In this document: positions 61,468 through 64,000 of the stretch, in pieces
Layout: each line of letters starts with the position of its first letter
How positions within the stretch are numbered: position 1 is the stretch's first letter
Assembly (NCBI GenBank): GCA_022457155.1
Contig: JAJGOT010000463.1
Coordinates: 310,001-374,000 of the forward strand
DNA length: 64,000 nt
From: Cladopsammia gracilis
Taxonomy: Eukaryota; Cnidaria; Anthozoa; Scleractinia; Dendrophylliidae
Reading direction: 5' to 3'
Made by a program: the position numbers and the translations under genes
The notes under the pieces: generated by a model
What the model saw: only the letters and a program-made list of their open reading frames with translations
What the model was told of the DNA's origin: nothing
The model's database searches: none

Positions 61468-63017
61468 ATGGAGGAAGGTTGTTTGCCGAACTTTAATGTT
61501 TTTGATTTTAGTTTGGTAGATGACATTGTTCCTGACTGGGACAACGAGCTAGAATGCTCAGATGCAGAACTTGTGTCCTTTGTAGAAGCTGTAGAAAACG
61601 GGAAAACTGAAAAAAACACCAGGTTTCCACAATTAAACGAAGCCGACCGACAACAAATTGTTTCAAATGCCGAGTCAAAAGGGTCGAAAAGAAACACAAA
61701 GTGGTTTGTGAAGATGTTTGAAGGTAAAAACACACGATAGCACTTCTAACACTCGAGTTTATTTGAACATATGCATATTACAGTTATTGTTGTAATAAGT
61801 GAATTTCGCTAGCAACACAAACTTTTCGTAAAGTACAATGAAAAATGGACATACCTTCGGCTTAATTTGCAGAATGGTGTTCTGAACGAGAACTAAACAA
61901 AAACCTCATTGAAATGACTGAGGAACAGCTGGATGAAAGTCTACGCCGTTTTTATGCTGAGGCCCGGACCAAAACGGGCGAAGAATACAGCAGGTCGTCG
62001 CTTCTCGGTTTCCGTAACTCTGTTGAACGATATTTCAACGCAAACAACCGTACACTGAAAATAACACGCAATCCAACATTCAACCGCAGTAATAAGATGC
62101 TAGAAAGCAAACTAAAAGGTCTACGAAAAGAGGGAAAAGAGAACATCAAACACAAGCCAGTTATTGAGTCTGCAGACCTGATCAAAATTAACAACAGCCC
62201 TTTCATGAGTCCAGACACTGCCGAAGGACTTCTCCGCAAAGTCTGGTTTTATGTGACACTGTACTGGTGTCGCCGAGGTTGCGAAGGCCAGCGTTTACTT
62301 CGCCGTGACAGTTTCCAGTTTGCCAAGGATGCTAAAGGAAACGATTACATATCCATGTCCCATGACGAGTTGACAAAGAACCACCAGGGCGGTTTCTGTG
62401 ATAAACCCAGTGAAGAACGGCAAACTCGTCTATACAGCACTGGCCAAGATGGCGATGCATTTTCATGTTTGAAAATGTACATTAACAAGTTAAATCCCGA
62501 GCAAGAAGCATTTTTCCAAAAGCCAAAACCAGAATTGAAGTTCCAATGTTCAGATCCTGTGTGGTATCAAAACAAACCCCTGGGTGTCAACCGACTGGGG
62601 AAGATAATGAAAGAAATTTAGTTGGGAGCCGGCCTATCGAAGACCTACACAAACCACTGTGTACGGGCAACAGCCATCACTCTGTGGTCGGATTCGTGCG
62701 TCCCAGCCCGCCACATTATGAGCATTTCAGGCCATGTTAACGAGCAGAGCTTGGCAAGCTACAACAGCCGACCATCTGTCAGCCAGCTGAAAAACTGCTC
62801 TGATATTCTTTCAACAGCACTGCAAAACGGCCAAGCTCCAAATGTCCATGGCGCGATAACAACTCAACCAGCTGCACAATCCTACCATGCTTCCACAAGT
62901 TCGGTGTCCGTGATGGCTCCAAATGCCTCCCTCGGCGGACTCTTCAATTCTTGCAATATTGGGAAGGCTCAGGTTTTCATGTTGTCGCAAAATGGATCGA
63001 TGTCTTCTTTTCCTTAA
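61468..63017 (+). pseudogene. KIAA1958/Crypton-type tyrosine recombinase, one in-frame stop
   Basis: Two exons, 61468-61723 and 61873-63017 (donor GTAAAA, acceptor TTTGCAG, phase 1); the join gives the family's TKWFVKMFE-WCSER start of the SAM-like region. Residues after it (LLGFRNSVERYFN, WFYVTLYWCRRGCEGQRLL, NHQGGF) match DUF3504 proteins derived from Crypton recombinases. The catalytic end reads YTNHCVRATAITL (Arg), HIMSISGH (His) and SLASYNS (candidate Tyr). At 62619-62621 a TAG interrupts the frame, and the same frame continues directly beyond it with conserved sequence. One base change would explain it. A polymorphism, assembly error or recent null are all possible. Confidence 0.75.
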
Positions 63018-63303
63018 ACAGTTTTTTTACAGCGTTGAACCCTTTTCGCAACGCGCTTGATTTTTTATTCCAACTTTGTTCGATCAGCGAGCGAGAATAA
63101 TTTATGCAAGATGTCATCCTGTCAATATTTTAGCCAATGAAATGTCTTTATTGTTATCATTTAGCCAATGGGAAAGCGAGAAAACTTATTGACAATGATT
63201 GCGTCAATTTGAATAAAACTCAGCAATTTGTCATGTTTACCTTGCGTTCACTCTTCATTTCATCCGGTTTTTTTACGATTTTGGCGTTTTTGTTATTGTA
63301 AAA
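63018..63303. other. No gene recognised
   Basis: Spacer after the recombinase gene with CCAATG-type phrases; nothing more supported. Confidence 0.4.
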
Positions 63304-63555
63304 AACAAATTGACGTCAGTTTTTTATGCGTCTGTCCTCTTATTGATGATAAAATTCGTCATAACATTGTCAAAGTTTGCTGTGGATCCACTCGCCTGCG
63401 GCTCGTGGATCCACAGACGCAGACGTCTGTCCTCTTATTGATGATAAAATTAGTCATAACATTGTCAAAGTTTGCTCACAGCACTTTGACAATGTTATGA
63501 CGAATTTTATCATCAATAAGAGGACAGACGCATAAAAAACTGACGTCAATTTGTT
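63304..63555. mobile_element. Fold-back element, 252 bp
   Basis: Outer arms of roughly 70 bases are near-perfect complements (AACAAATTGACGTCAGTTTT at the left). The middle holds a second direct copy of TTATTGATGATAAAATT and a GTGGATCCAC hairpin. No coding capacity. Confidence 0.85.
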
Positions 63556-64000
63556 AACGTTACGTCACCACAAAAGTATTACAGTTCTTATTAAGTTTCG
63601 ATATCTCACGTTAGGAATCAATCTTTCAAATTTGTTTTTAAGTTTATGTGTCCTAGACGTTCTACGCTGTTTGCGTTTTATGCTTTTTGTTTCCTGTGTG
63701 GATGTGTCGGAGACGTTCTACGCTCTTTGCGTCTTATGCTTTAGAAATTTCACGTTGTATCTTAGTCCGCTTTTTTAGGTTTATAGCAGAGTTGTTTTTC
63801 AACTATTTTAGAGCTATGACTCATCGCCTGACAGATTGTTTCTTATCTGGGATTTATTGTTTCTGTGGTTTTAAGCACAGATGAATTGTACACATGTTAA
63901 ATAAAAAGAGACATTTTTCGCGCTCGATCGACGAAGCTAAGGAATTTCACGCTGTATCCTTGTTCGCTTTTTGAGTTTTATAGCTGACATTGTGCGCTAC
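63556..64000. other. No gene recognised
   Basis: T-rich sequence with short direct repeats (GTTCTACGCT and ATTTCACG[CT]TGTAT twice each). Nothing coding is supported. Confidence 0.4.

Noticed and set aside
1..64000. CRISPR array or bacterial operon
   Set aside because: The tandem repeats lack unique spacers, and the window has spliced genes and animal transposons throughout.

Overview
This is a gene-poor, AT-rich animal nuclear sequence with spliced genes, GT-AG introns, fold-back repeats and many transposon layers. The mixture (an Ig-containing adhesion GPCR, a Polinton with an F54H12.2-like hexon, a KIAA1958-like tyrosine recombinase, DIRS and L1/Tx1-type elements) suggests a cnidarian, probably an anthozoan such as a coral. 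That placement is inference.

Layout. (1) 0.9-25.4 kb, minus strand: the 3' part of one adhesion G-protein-coupled receptor gene. I could join 17 exons with GT-AG borders and consistent reading phase: two Ig domains, a Ser/Thr-rich stalk, a GAIN region, the GPS, seven membrane helices and a tail. Its introns hold broken LINE copies, a 5S rRNA pseudogene, tRNA-derived SINE remnants, TTAA-type MITEs, fold-backs and minisatellites. (2) 25.4-34.3 kb: no host gene recognised; a 625-bp fold-back containing a nested pogo-like MITE, and a decayed DIRS retrotransposon. (3) 34.49-39.53 kb, minus strand: a nearly full-length L1/Tx1-like LINE with a 15-bp target duplication; ORF2 is broken by frameshifts between its endonuclease and RT parts. 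(4) 39.82-60.47 kb: a complete-looking Polinton/Maverick (adintovirus-like) element of about 20.65 kb. It is bounded by long inverted repeats and by an 11-bp flanking direct repeat. (5) 61.47-63.02 kb: a two-exon KIAA1958/Crypton-type tyrosine recombinase gene spoiled by one in-frame TAG, followed by a fold-back.

How the Polinton works, as inferred from families. The protein-primed DNA polymerase B (plus strand, right end) would copy the linear genome from the inverted repeats, and the retrovirus-like integrase with a C-terminal chromodomain would insert it. The left, minus-strand block encodes hexon, penton-like protein, packaging ATPase, adenain-type protease, several small basic core-like proteins and a parvovirus-like phospholipase A2 protein. 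This is a full virion module. Several of the small proteins carry Gly-Gly/Gly-x-Gly sites of the kind adenain-type proteases cut. Most late genes have their own TATA-like box a few tens of bases before the start. Accessory genes are a two-zinc-finger GRF protein, unknown proteins on both strands, and a spliced RING-finger gene with tandemly duplicated acidic exons.

Most notable points: the Vsr-like nuclease segment inside the polymerase, the spliced RING gene, the tRNA-like Pol III unit just inside the left inverted repeat, the unusually long flanking direct repeat, and the single-stop recombinase gene.
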